A stretch of 49,442 bases of DNA from Gammaproteobacteria bacterium (GCA_018826295.1 JAHJZX010000003.1:1-49442); one strand, 5' to 3'; shown: positions 27,168 through 35,917, numbered from the stretch's first letter. The notes: generated by a model not told the origin, from the sequence alone. Program-made: numbers and translations.

Positions 27168-29519
27168 CTACACCTTAACTATTGTTCCATTACTACATAT
27201 TTTCATTGTCAACTCTTCCCCATTTTTAAACTCTAAATCGTTAGTCGAAAACTTATAAAGCCCCAACTCTGGATTGGTTGCGCTAAAGCCCACAATCATT
27301 AACATTTGACATTCTGCTGCAAAACCTTTGGAAAGCATAATGCTTGCCATTCCCTTTAAATCAGTAACACTTGGTTTGGCTTGGCTTATAGGGTGTGTGT
27401 GCCACATCCCAATGTATGAAACAGAGCCTTGTGTTTTCTCAGTTACTACTTCGTTGTATTCACGAGTGCCTTTTGTACCACAAATGAATTTTTCAGGGCT
27501 TGAAACACTATCTTTAGGAGGTTCTGTCACTTCACTAATCCAAACAACCTCGCTTGCGTGATCAATTTGCCCATACAGCAAACCGCCAGTTTCACAAACA
27601 TTCCGACCATATCGTTTTGATTTTGAAATATATTTTTTTAGATCGTTCATCGCAGATGGGGCCAGTCTAACCTGATAATTATCAGGTAAAGTGACTTGCA
27701 TATCTTCTTCATGTTCAATCCTAAATTCTGCTTGATTGCATGGCTTTTTGGCAATAAACGAAGTTGATATTTTATTTTGGCTGGCTAACATTTCACTCAC
27801 TGAGTCAATAATGCGACCGACCAGAATCATCATATCGATAGACGAGCCTATAAATGTAGGATCTGAGCAGCCCGGCTCAGGTTGAAAATTAACAAAGGTG
27901 TTTTCTGTTGGCCAAAACTCTTCTGAATAGACCTTCATTTTTTTATTTGCCAGTGAATGTATTTTTGACTTGCGATTTACATCAGCAACACCGCATGCGT
28001 TTAGGCTAGGAATGTAAGTCAAAAGGGCTGAGTTGGCTTTTGAACTTATCATTGCAGATGAAAAAGAAGTCGAGGTTATCATTACATTTTTCAAATAATA
28101 CTCTAGTGAGAAATGCAGCCTAGCAGATGCAGTTGCATCGAAAATAAAATCGTAATGGTTATCTATCGAATCTTTCAATTCTTCTAAACTTGATAGGCTT
28201 CTCGAAATATCACGTTCATCAGTATCTACAGTCAATCTTGGATTTATTTTTTCCAGCCTCTCCTTTAATGCTTTTGTTTTCCACTTACCTATATCTCTAT
28301 CTTCAAAATTTTGTCTAACTAAAATTCCCGGACTAACCTTTTTGTTGTCCCGAAGTGTTAGTTTAGAAACTCCAGATCTAGCCAAAATTTCTGCTGCATA
28401 ACTTCCTATCGCTCCACATCCCCAAATAGCAATAGTTTTATTTAGAAATTTGGCTGCTGGAGTTAAAGAGTCCCTACGGACAGCTATTTCTGGCCTATTT
28501 TCTTTTACAGAACACCACCTCATATCAGAATCTTTCAAAATAGATAGTGATAATTCTCTGCACTTTGCATTAAGTTCAGCGAATTTTTCCTTAAACTCCT
28601 GAGTTCTGGCGGTTATCAATGAAGATAGAGTATCGATTTCAAGCAATACACAACGTTTACATTCTTCTGATATTGACCATACTGATAAATGTTGCTTAGG
28701 TTCCTCGCCTTTTACTCCTCTCATTGGGGTTCCAACCACAAAGTAAAGTGCATCAACATCGTTGTTAACGACTGAGGCGAATAACGATAATGAGTGGATC
28801 TGTTCTACTGACACACCTAGCAATTCAGTTTGAGTAAATAGATCTATAGCTTTGTTTGGATATTCGAATGGAAAATTTTCTTTGAATAACACTGCTGGCG
28901 CTAACATTCCTCTCTCTGGTTTGACAAACTCTTGTTGCCAACCAACAAGGTCGGTTCGCTGGGAGTTAACAACCTCAAGAATTGCAAATCCAATCCATAG
29001 TTTATCGCTAAACGCGGGGGTATCCTGCTGCGTGATGATGCTAGGTAATTCATTTTGTATGTTATATGCGACTGGTGGATGAAGAGGTTGGCCATCTAAT
29101 TCATGACTATTAATTGCCCCTCTAATTAGCCACTGGTGTAGACGCTCAACAAAACCATACATTCCATCACTAATGTTCCATTCAGTCTCTGGTGACAAAT
29201 ACAAACATAAATGGCGCACCCATTGGACATGTGGGAACCCACAAAATCTTTTATGAGTGGCGTTAACACTCGGTGGGCTAAAAGGGAAATTGGGAGGTAT
29301 GCATATTTTGAAATTTTCCCTGCTACGCAAAGGTAACCCATCATCAGATTTCTTTATGTCTGTGCAATCCAATTGCACAACAGCTACAGCGTGATAATTT
29401 TCAGCAGGAGGCTCTCGAAAGCTGATAATGCGAAAGGCTCCACTTGATAGGGCTTCAAGTCTTTTTAGTTGGTTATGTGCCTTAATTTGCCCTTTTGTAA
29501 TCAAATCATTTAGCTCCAA
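27168..29519 (-). CDS. Single-chain E2-E1(ThiF)-JAB ubiquitin-like conjugation/peptidase protein
   Basis: A 783-residue three-module protein. The N-terminal E2/UBC fold (about 5-140) has the IPPNFPFSPPSV motif and candidate active Cys C105 (RHLCLYLSPETEW). A linker domain (about 165-340) follows. The E1/ThiF domain (about 345-590) has the nucleotide loop G367-C-G-A-I-G372, D391-N-K, R402-Q and DIGKWK; C551 (PEPGCSDPTF) is a candidate second thioester Cys. The C-terminal JAB/JAMM peptidase (about 618-760) has a full metal set: E643 (CETGG), H707-T-H709-P, S717 and D720. So conjugating, activating and cleaving activities sit in one chain, whereas CBASS uses separate Cap2 and Cap3. It overlaps the MBL gene by 14 bases. 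Confidence 0.92.
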   Translation of the reverse strand: MELNDLITKGQIKAHNQLKRLEALSSGAFRIISFREPPAENYHAVAVVQLDCTDIKKSDDGLPLRSRENFKICIPPNFPFSPPSVNATHKRFCGFPHVQWVRHLCLYLSPETEWNISDGMYGFVERLHQWLIRGAINSHELDGQPLHPPVAYNIQNELPSIITQQDTPAFSDKLWIGFAILEVVNSQRTDLVGWQQEFVKPERGMLAPAVLFKENFPFEYPNKAIDLFTQTELLGVSVEQIHSLSLFASVVNNDVDALYFVVGTPMRGVKGEEPKQHLSVWSISEECKRCVLLEIDTLSSLITARTQEFKEKFAELNAKCRELSLSILKDSDMRWCSVKENRPEIAVRRDSLTPAAKFLNKTIAIWGCGAIGSYAAEILARSGVSKLTLRDNKKVSPGILVRQNFEDRDIGKWKTKALKERLEKINPRLTVDTDERDISRSLSSLEELKDSIDNHYDFIFDATASARLHFSLEYYLKNVMITSTSFSSAMISSKANSALLTYIPSLNACGVADVNRKSKIHSLANKKMKVYSEEFWPTENTFVNFQPEPGCSDPTFIGSSIDMMILVGRIIDSVSEMLASQNKISTSFIAKKPCNQAEFRIEHEEDMQVTLPDNYQVRLAPSAMNDLKKYISKSKRYGRNVCETGGLLYGQIDHASEVVWISEVTEPPKDSVSSPEKFICGTKGTREYNEVVTEKTQGSVSYIGMWHTHPISQAKPSVTDLKGMASIMLSKGFAAECQMLMIVGFSATNPELGLYKFSTNDLEFKNGEELTMKICSNGTIVKV

Positions 29520-30660
29520 AACCTGCTGCGTTTGTTGGTGGCGTCCCTGAACTTCTAGCTTCTTTAATGCTATCTGATAAAGATTTTGTTGATTTCAAGG
29601 CTACAAGCTCACCATTCAAACAAATTCCTTCGTCAGATTTTTCAAATACGATAGGCTCTGGTTCGCTGTCACTTTCATCACTGTGAGTACACAAAAATCC
29701 GGTAGTTACAATTTCCTCATAGCGGTCTTTAGCTATGGCGTGAGGAGGATTGTCCCCTTGCTTGTTGCTTTTGGGGATTGATTTAGAGCTGCTCACTACA
29801 TAACCTGTATCGAGGCAATATTCCCCAAGATCATCCATCATTTCCTGTTGCAGAACATTTTTGTCGTTTTCATCTTTGATATACATTACGGATTTGGAGC
29901 AATGATGTGGCGCTAACAGAATATTCCACTCCAATTTACTCTCATTGTCATTTGCTTTGGAAATGTCTATAAGCTTTCTCATTCCTTCGTGCGCTAAATC
30001 ACCAAAGATAAGTATTTTTAAGCAATCAGTTTCATCACCTAAAGTTATCTGCAAACCTAAACTTGAATCATTGCGCTCTTCTTCAACATCTGTTTTGAAG
30101 GGGGAATGCACAAAAGCACTAAACTCACCTTGATAATTTTCACCGTCTACTTCAGTGAGAACTTCTCCCGGTAATGTCAATAATTCTTCAGGGAAGTTTC
30201 TAAACTTTTCTTTTTCCAAGACAGTGTGATATCCAAAAATCCGAATGCGGTCTCCGGGCGCGAGTACACCATTCTTTTTAATCGCTAACTTCCGTCGTCT
30301 TTCCGCCTCGTTATAAAAAGCTTCGGCTTCCTCCGAAAGTTCTTCGTCATGAAACACTCTTGGAGTTAACCAAAGTTCTCCTATGGTGGCGTCTTCCAAT
30401 AACTTTCCAAATCCTTTTACATGATCTTTGTCTGGGTGAGTTAAAGCGAATACAGACAAGTAAGGTATTCCATCCACTTTTGGGAGTTCCTCGACCAGAT
30501 GACTAACGACGGGATAACATTCATCATCATCATCTTCAGAAGCTTCTGTGTGATGCAAATCAATTTGGATCTTTACGATATCGTTTAGAGATACAGTTGT
30601 TGAGTCACCGTTACCTACAGGCCAGAAGGTAACTCCCTTGGTTGGTAAAAATTTAGTCAT
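29506..30660 (-). CDS. Metallo-beta-lactamase-fold hydrolase (ComEC-like), first gene of the conjugation operon
   Basis: A 384-residue MBL-fold protein. Motifs are D34-L-H-H near the start, the metal motif H75-P-D77-K-D79-H80 (THPDKDH), a later Asp in IFGDLAHEG (near 225-233) and APHHCSKS. The pattern is that of ComEC-type MBL domains, without the ComEC membrane channel. The last about 40 residues are a low-complexity tail ending TNAAGFGAK. The substrate is unknown; nucleic acid or a nucleotide second messenger are possible. It is the promoter-proximal gene and overlaps the E2-E1-JAB gene. The tail could be a conjugation or JAB cleavage site (inference). Confidence 0.85.
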   Translation of the reverse strand: MTKFLPTKGVTFWPVGNGDSTTVSLNDIVKIQIDLHHTEASEDDDDECYPVVSHLVEELPKVDGIPYLSVFALTHPDKDHVKGFGKLLEDATIGELWLTPRVFHDEELSEEAEAFYNEAERRRKLAIKKNGVLAPGDRIRIFGYHTVLEKEKFRNFPEELLTLPGEVLTEVDGENYQGEFSAFVHSPFKTDVEEERNDSSLGLQITLGDETDCLKILIFGDLAHEGMRKLIDISKANDNESKLEWNILLAPHHCSKSVMYIKDENDKNVLQQEMMDDLGEYCLDTGYVVSSSKSIPKSNKQGDNPPHAIAKDRYEEIVTTGFLCTHSDESDSEPEPIVFEKSDEGICLNGELVALKSTKSLSDSIKEARSSGTPPTNAAGFGAK

Positions 30661-30941
30661 GCCATAACCTCTCTGAACTTGTTTACGAAAGACATTCGCA
30701 ATAAAGGCAACATACCTAATCTTGTACCACTTTTAGGCTGTTTTGGAAACATTTATGAGAACGTTGTCTTTCCAAGGTTTCGAGTGGGAAATAGCGCATA
30801 CGATGTTCTAGTGTTCTCATTTAAGTCTTAACTCGCAGTTTTCTAACTTAGTTAGTTTTGCGGCCCGCCTGACTTTTATATTTGTTGAAAGCTTACACTT
30901 TGCTTGTTAAATTAATCGAAACAGGAAGTTTGAGCGGCTTA

Positions 30942-31724
30942 ATGTCAGATATATTAATACCTTTTGCACTCAATAAGTTGGGTGAGCAGGTTTCCGTTGA
31001 TGAAGTTGAGAATGGACTCGCTTGCGAATGCATTTGTATTTCTTGCAAATCAAAAATGGTTGCTAAGAATCATGGCGAATTAAAGCAGGCCCATTTCGCA
31101 CACTTAAAAGCTGGCAAAGCAGATCTGAAGTGCGATATCACTTTTGAGAATTCCGTGTTTTGGATGTCTGAAGACATTCTCAATAAAAGCGCTGAAGGAC
31201 TAACTATACTCACTCCACGCCTTATCTCGCTATACGACAACAAGACGCCAGTCACTGATGAGGGATTGCGAACAATTGCCCCTCAGAGTGTTGAATTCGC
31301 TCCCAAGATTAATGACTTTAACTGGACTTTTATCATCAAGGTTGCCGGTAAACAAAAATGTTACCCTCTGGCCGTAAGGTTGAGTTTTCTCAAAGCACCG
31401 GGCGAGCAACGTGCTTATCAGTCAAACGGCAAGATCTACTCGACCTTGCATGTTGATTTATCTGGCCTGTACCAAAGCTGGAAAGACAAAAAAGTTGGAT
31501 TCAGAGAGTCACTAAGTTTCGAGCTATTCCACAACCCACTCAATAGAAAATGGGTTTTTCATGAACGCTCAGAAATTGTAGCCAGAAAATTAGACGAGCA
31601 AAGCCAAGTCAGGTTAGAAGGAAGGTACAGCGAGAAAAACATCTCGAATTCACTTTTTACTCGCCAAGAACGTGAAAACTTGGCAAAGCTGGCAAATGAA
31701 GCAAAAACAATCTTTAGAAAATAA
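30942..31724 (+). CDS. CoiA-like zinc-finger protein
   Basis: The ATG at 30942 is preferred over a TTG at 30882 because the family motif begins soon after it (ALNKLGEQVSVDEV). It gives 260 residues. The N-terminal CoiA-type zinc motif is C32-x2-C35 ... H51-F-A-H54 ... C64. Downstream is an unassigned alpha/beta region; no clear PDDEXK triad was found, so nuclease activity is not claimed. CoiA-like proteins occur in competence and in many defence-linked mobile loci. It diverges from the MBL operon over about 280 bases and heads a rightward gene series. Confidence 0.65.
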   Translation: MSDILIPFALNKLGEQVSVDEVENGLACECICISCKSKMVAKNHGELKQAHFAHLKAGKADLKCDITFENSVFWMSEDILNKSAEGLTILTPRLISLYDNKTPVTDEGLRTIAPQSVEFAPKINDFNWTFIIKVAGKQKCYPLAVRLSFLKAPGEQRAYQSNGKIYSTLHVDLSGLYQSWKDKKVGFRESLSFELFHNPLNRKWVFHERSEIVARKLDEQSQVRLEGRYSEKNISNSLFTRQERENLAKLANEAKTIFRK

Positions 31725-31761
31725 AGATTATATTTTCAGTTTCTTAATGGAGATGGGTGTT

Positions 31762-32250
31762 ATGAAATGGATTTTAGCTACAGTACTGTTTTTTCCGCTA
31801 GTATGTTCAGCAGATTGGTTTGGGCCAAAAAATTATGATGATTGCATCATTCAGGGGATGCAGGGGACGACGAGCAATTTAGCCGCGCAAGAAATTAAAA
31901 AAGCTTGCAGAAGTAAATTTCCTGCCGCACCGATGCCGCAAGCTAGAAGCAAAACAGTGTCTGGGCAGGCTGCAAATCAAGCGTTGAACAACTTGAGGTT
32001 GTCTCATGCACCAAATTACTTTGGTCGGAGTGATACGGATTATAAAGTTGAGTTTCATAACCCTCTGAATCAGTGGGTAACAAGTATCACGATTGCAGTC
32101 AAAATTAACGACGCAGAGCCAATATTTTACCGGGCCTCTGCGGATGTAAAACCTCTTTCTAATGGCCTTGCATATTTTGGGATTGGTCTCTCAAAGCAAT
32201 CTCAAATTACAGCATGGTGGGTTCATGAGCTTGAAATCTCAGACAAATAA
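31762..32250 (+). CDS. Secreted/periplasmic protein of unknown function
   Basis: The ATG at 31762 is chosen because it starts a signal peptide (MKWILATVLFFPLVCSADW) and GGAG lies about 9 bases upstream; a longer frame from 31672 overlaps the previous gene. The product is 162 residues. The segment NYDDC, then about 18 residues, then KKACRSKFP, resembles a periplasmic domain seen in many gammaproteobacterial hypothetical proteins (from memory, unnamed). The rest has the look of a small beta-sandwich. Role in the element unknown. Confidence 0.6.
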   Translation: MKWILATVLFFPLVCSADWFGPKNYDDCIIQGMQGTTSNLAAQEIKKACRSKFPAAPMPQARSKTVSGQAANQALNNLRLSHAPNYFGRSDTDYKVEFHNPLNQWVTSITIAVKINDAEPIFYRASADVKPLSNGLAYFGIGLSKQSQITAWWVHELEISDK

Positions 32251-32310
32251 CCAAGGATGTTTTGACAGGTGCATTCGTTAAGACAGCTTATTAGATTTTA
32301 GAAGGTGAAT

Positions 32311-32799
32311 ATGAAAGAGTTGTCACGAAAGTTAAGCGATATAGATGAGCTTGAGACTTGGAAGCAGTATGTCCAAGGTCTACCACATTTAGAAGTAGCT
32401 CAAGCATATCAGGAAGCAATCCCGCTATGGGTTCATCGGATGATTAGTGAGAATAAGCTGTATTTGCATCCTGATGTTATTCGGCAGCTAAAGGAGCAAC
32501 ATTGGCTGCCAAACGATCTACAAAAAAGAATGATTTGGGCTAGTTTGATCGGATCAGATGAGAGTCCGACAAGTAAAACGAGAATGTATAAGATAAAAGA
32601 AAGCTTGCTTAGTAGGTATGGGCGTGATTGGTGGGAGGACGTGTTTTCTAGGCTTAAACATGTTTATGCAGCAAGAGAGAGAATCAAGAAGTTTCACTCT
32701 GGCCCTGCAATCCAGACGTTTATCAGTAATACATTTATAGGGGCAGATGCTGCTAGTGCTGAGCGCAGAAAAGCTCTTGAGATGATTCCCAAAAAGTGA
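32311..32799 (+). CDS. Hypothetical protein (162 aa)
   Basis: The ATG at 32311 is preferred over GTG 32305 because GAAGG is 5 bases upstream. It is a 162-residue, mainly helical, Trp-rich soluble protein (LETWKQYVQGLPHLEV; RDWWEDVFSRLKHVY). No family is recognised and there is no membrane segment or metal motif. It sits between the secreted protein and the ATPase-HNH pair, all rightward, with gaps of 60 and 118 bases, so it could belong to either. Confidence 0.55.
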   Translation: MKELSRKLSDIDELETWKQYVQGLPHLEVAQAYQEAIPLWVHRMISENKLYLHPDVIRQLKEQHWLPNDLQKRMIWASLIGSDESPTSKTRMYKIKESLLSRYGRDWWEDVFSRLKHVYAARERIKKFHSGPAIQTFISNTFIGADAASAERRKALEMIPKK

Positions 32800-32917
32800 T
32801 CCCATTTGACTTTAGTGTGTGATTCGCTCTCTTCAAAAAGTGTCACATGTACTGAAATCAATCGTGGTTATAAGTACGCTGGGTTTACCATCATAAGAAG
32901 ATTGCTTGGACGTAGGT

Positions 32918-34474
32918 ATGAATTTTAATTTCAAAATAGTTAAATACGGTGAAAGTAGTCCTGCTACGGGAAATTATGTCGCTTACTTGTTAGAGAATAA
33001 CTGGGATGATTATTCTTTTAAAACGACGTTTTTTCTTGTTGTATTTGACGAATTTGGGAAGCGACATGAAATAGGCAACTTAAAAATAGGCATGCTTGAT
33101 TTCCAAATTGGGTGGATTTCCGAAAAGTTTCCAGAGTCGTTCACGCACTTTAATGATGTTGCTTTCAGTCTGGGTCAAGATATTGATTATTATAAGAATA
33201 TTAGAGACTTTCTCAGTGAATCATTAGGTAACCAAATTCTTGAGAAACTCAACGATATTGCTTATTCGCAAAAGAATTTTGACATTGCCTCTGAAGAGAG
33301 AGTTTTTAAAGAATCGTTGTTGCGTTTTGTTAGCACATCGGTCATTAGAGGGCAATTTACGAGGATCATCAAGGGCGAGCGCCCATTAACCGAATTCAAT
33401 TTTTCATATAAAAAGCAAAAAACGGAAAAAAGTGCTCAAATTAATTTAAATTTTAGGGTTATCCCAAACACCGTTCCTCCAACGAATATACATGTGTTGA
33501 TTGGTCGAAATGGTGTCGGTAAAACAACATTACTAAATAACATAGTTAAATCTGTTATCAACGAGGTTTCTGATAAACAAGAAGTTGGGGAAGTTCTTTG
33601 CGATCAAGGTGTATATGAACACTCTCTCCCTGAGGGATATTTTAGCAGTATATCGTCAGTTTCCTTCAGTGCATTTGATCCATTTAATCCACCTAGAAAT
33701 AGACCAGATAGAAGCTTGGGAACTTGTTATTTTTACATAGGCTTGAAGAAAAACTGCGATAATCAAACGACTAATGAATTGAAAAATATTGAGATGCTCC
33801 GAGAAAGCTTTATAGACAGCTTAAGTGCGTGTTTCGCCTTGGAGAGTAAAAAAAATCGTTGGCTTAAAGCAATTAAAACTCTTGAGTCTGATGACAACTT
33901 TGCTGAAATGGATTTGACAAGGCTTGGTTCGTTAGAGCGGATTAGCGAGGTTCAGAAATCCGCTAATAACTTAGTTAAGAGAATGAGTTCAGGACACACT
34001 ATTGTACTACTAACGATCACTAATTTAATTGAAACCGTAGAAGAAAAAACCTTAGTTCTTATAGATGAGCCAGAGAGTCATCTTCATCCTCCATTATTGT
34101 CAGCATTTATGCGTGCCTTGTCGGATTTACTTGTTGACAGGAATGCTGTATCTATTATCGCAACTCATTCCCCTGTAGTTTTGCAGGAGGTGCCAAAAAG
34201 CTGTGTTTGGAAATTGGAGCGTACCAGAAACGAAGGAATTGCGTATAGGCCAGAAAGCGAAACATTTGGGGAGAATGTTGGCATTCTCACCAGAGAGGTA
34301 TTTGGATTAGAGGTTACAAAATCGGGTTTTCATGCGGTATTGGCAGAGTCAGTAAATGAGGGGTACTCTTTTGACGACATAATGTCATCATATAAGAATC
34401 AACTTGGTTTTGAAGGTCAAGCCATATTGAGGGCGCTCTTGGCTAATAAAGAGGCTTCTGATGAGAGCAATTAA
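32918..34474 (+). CDS. Septu-like (PtuA-type) SMC/ABC-class ATPase
   Basis: The ATG at 32918 is used (518 residues); a TTG at 32906 is possible. The ATPase core has Walker A G196-R-N-G-V-G-K-T203, a long inserted helical arm (about 260-360), an ABC-like signature (MSSGHT) and Walker B LVLIDE with D383/E384 followed by PESHLHP. A switch His lies in ATHSP. The class includes PtuA, OLD-family and other defence ATPases. It overlaps an HNH nuclease gene by 14 bases, the Septu type I arrangement. By analogy the ATPase senses phage and licenses the nuclease. The about 190-residue N-terminal extension is unusual and unassigned. Confidence 0.82.
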   Translation: MNFNFKIVKYGESSPATGNYVAYLLENNWDDYSFKTTFFLVVFDEFGKRHEIGNLKIGMLDFQIGWISEKFPESFTHFNDVAFSLGQDIDYYKNIRDFLSESLGNQILEKLNDIAYSQKNFDIASEERVFKESLLRFVSTSVIRGQFTRIIKGERPLTEFNFSYKKQKTEKSAQINLNFRVIPNTVPPTNIHVLIGRNGVGKTTLLNNIVKSVINEVSDKQEVGEVLCDQGVYEHSLPEGYFSSISSVSFSAFDPFNPPRNRPDRSLGTCYFYIGLKKNCDNQTTNELKNIEMLRESFIDSLSACFALESKKNRWLKAIKTLESDDNFAEMDLTRLGSLERISEVQKSANNLVKRMSSGHTIVLLTITNLIETVEEKTLVLIDEPESHLHPPLLSAFMRALSDLLVDRNAVSIIATHSPVVLQEVPKSCVWKLERTRNEGIAYRPESETFGENVGILTREVFGLEVTKSGFHAVLAESVNEGYSFDDIMSSYKNQLGFEGQAILRALLANKEASDESN

Positions 34475-35321
34475 CCCTCCAAATATTAGTTTGAATGATG
34501 TTCTAAATACTTGTATTGGTAGCATCTCAAGTGATGAACTGTCTACCAAACTTAATGCAATTATTCCAAGTTTGATGTTCGCAGAACGTGACTACATCAT
34601 TAAAGTAGCTACATCTGATCTATTTCAAATTCCTGCATTTACACGAGGTGATCATGCTATCGTCACTGGTAATGTGACAAAAAAAGAACTAAAAGACTTG
34701 TATTCTAGCCATATGGTGCCAGCTTCAAAACCGGCCAGAGTATATTACGACCAAATAAAGATGCTGGCTCCTTTAAGCATTTGTCCATTCTGTGGTTTTG
34801 GCCACGTTACGACATTAGATCATTATCTTCCTAAAGCAAAATACCCTTTGTTATCAGTATTACCCAACAATTTAGTGGCGAGTTGTACAGATTGTAATAA
34901 AGGAAAAAATGACGAAACAGCTAGCACTAAGCAGCAGCAATGCCTGCATCCATACTATGATCAAGGCCATTATATTCTCGAACAATGGTTATATGCAGAA
35001 GTTGAAGAAAGCTCACCTGCATCTCTCAAATTCAATGTTAATCCTCCTGCTCATTGGAGTCATGACGATAAAGTGCGTATACAGACTCATTTTACAAGCT
35101 TTAAACTGGCTAATCGATTCAGAGTTCAGGCGGCAACTGAGCTACCTGTATTAAAAGGAGAGTTGGAATATGACTTCACTTCAGCTCATACAAATGGTGT
35201 TAGGCAAGCGTTACAAAGGAAATTTTTCGCAGCTTCCTCTCAGCATGTAAACTGGTGGAAAAGTGCAATGTATCAAGCCCTTGCTAACAGTGATTGGTAT
35301 TGCAGTGGTGGGTTCAGATAA
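34461..35321 (+). CDS. HNH endonuclease, PtuB-like partner of the ATPase
   Basis: A 286-residue protein with a zinc-supported HNH fold: C108-x2-C111 (CPFCGF), D120-H121 (TLDHYLPK), then NLVASC142-x2-C145-NKGK. About 90 N-terminal and 130 C-terminal residues flank the nuclease and may bind the ATPase. The start overlaps the ATPase stop, indicating coupled production in fixed ratio. Septu PtuB cleaves nucleic acid to stop phage. This one is somewhat longer than usual PtuB, so a Septu-like variant is the safer name. Confidence 0.82.
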   Translation: MRAINPPNISLNDVLNTCIGSISSDELSTKLNAIIPSLMFAERDYIIKVATSDLFQIPAFTRGDHAIVTGNVTKKELKDLYSSHMVPASKPARVYYDQIKMLAPLSICPFCGFGHVTTLDHYLPKAKYPLLSVLPNNLVASCTDCNKGKNDETASTKQQQCLHPYYDQGHYILEQWLYAEVEESSPASLKFNVNPPAHWSHDDKVRIQTHFTSFKLANRFRVQAATELPVLKGELEYDFTSAHTNGVRQALQRKFFAASSQHVNWWKSAMYQALANSDWYCSGGFR

Positions 35322-35423
35322 GTACCGAACTCCATCAGACAAGTTAGCTGAGCGGTATTTCTGGATTCAAGCTTTAATTTCGAGTTAGTTGGTGTAGCAA
35401 TACCGAATGTACGAGAAAAGTCA

Positions 35424-35651
35424 CTAATTAGATGAGAGCGATAAGTTTATATCAGCAACGAACATCCCATTTTTCCAACGGCCTTTTACATTCTCGCCAT
35501 CAGGGGTGGTGCGTATGATGCAACCGGGATATCGAGTGTCTACACCATACAACGTGTTCCCATGTGAAAGAAGTACTTTGCTAAGCACACCTGACTTACT
35601 ATCTTGGTCAACTTCTTCAGATAGGGCAAGGACGTCTAGTTCATCTGTCAT
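35424..35651 (-). CDS. Small hypothetical protein (75 aa)
   Basis: The ATG at 35651 has AGGAG 8 bases upstream on the minus strand; a longer frame from GTG 35678 is less likely. It gives MTDELDVLALSEEVDQDSK, then a short beta-rich segment (GVLSKVLLSHGNTLYGVD; CIIRTTPDGENVKG). Not recognised. It is the last gene before the right end and opposes the HNH gene. It could be a small immunity, inhibitor or regulatory protein, but nothing shows it. Confidence 0.5.
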   Translation of the reverse strand: MTDELDVLALSEEVDQDSKSGVLSKVLLSHGNTLYGVDTRYPGCIIRTTPDGENVKGRWKNGMFVADINLSLSSN

Positions 35652-35790
35652 AGCGCGCACTCCTGTTGGTATATCCACACATTATAGCGCATATATCCTT
35701 CATGATAGTCCGACTGTGTAAACCCATACCAAATTCAAAATTTAAACAGCTCAAAAAACTAGCTAAAGCCCCGGAGCCCTTATAAATAAA

Positions 35791-35836
35791 GCGTTCAACG
35801 TAGTTGGAAAGCGTTCAATTTGAACGGGAGCCTCCA
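35791..35836 (-). repeat. Right end: terminal repeat and two abutting 22-bp TnsB-type sites
   Basis: Read inward on the minus strand, TGGAGGCTCC is fused to a 22-base site ending TTGAACGC (35811-35832). A second such site follows at 35791-35812, overlapping by 2 bases. A weaker third may lie near 35750-35780 (CCCCGGAGCC). Abutting sites match the right-end style of Tn7. Confidence 0.75.
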
Positions 35837-35917
35837 AGAGATCAGCAGAATAGTTGCGTTTTATTAAATATGCGCTAAAGTGATATCAAATTAATATCAT
35901 TGTAATTGGGGTTAGCT

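Larger units (their letters stand above)
18154..35836. mobile_element. Tn7-like transposon with defence cargo, about 17.7 kb
   Basis: The ends are inverted: TGGAGGCTCC at 18154-18163 and its complement GGAGCCTCCA at 35827-35836. Each is followed inward by 22-bp repeats ending TGAACGG/TGAACGC. The 4 bases AGAG flank both ends directly (18150-18153 and 35837-35840); Tn7 relatives usually make 5 bp, and the fifth base differs here. Inside are tnsA-tnsB-tnsC-tniQ and about 12 kb of AT-rich cargo. The insertion separates the divergent upstream regions of an MscS-like gene and an SPFH gene. No Cas genes are present, so this is not a CRISPR-guided transposon. Confidence 0.88.

Noticed and set aside
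26472..30660. Calling the MBL/E2-E1-JAB/membrane operon a CBASS system.
   Set aside because: No CD-NTase (nucleotidyltransferase) gene is present in or near the operon, and E2, E1 and JAB are fused in one chain rather than split into Cap2 and Cap3.
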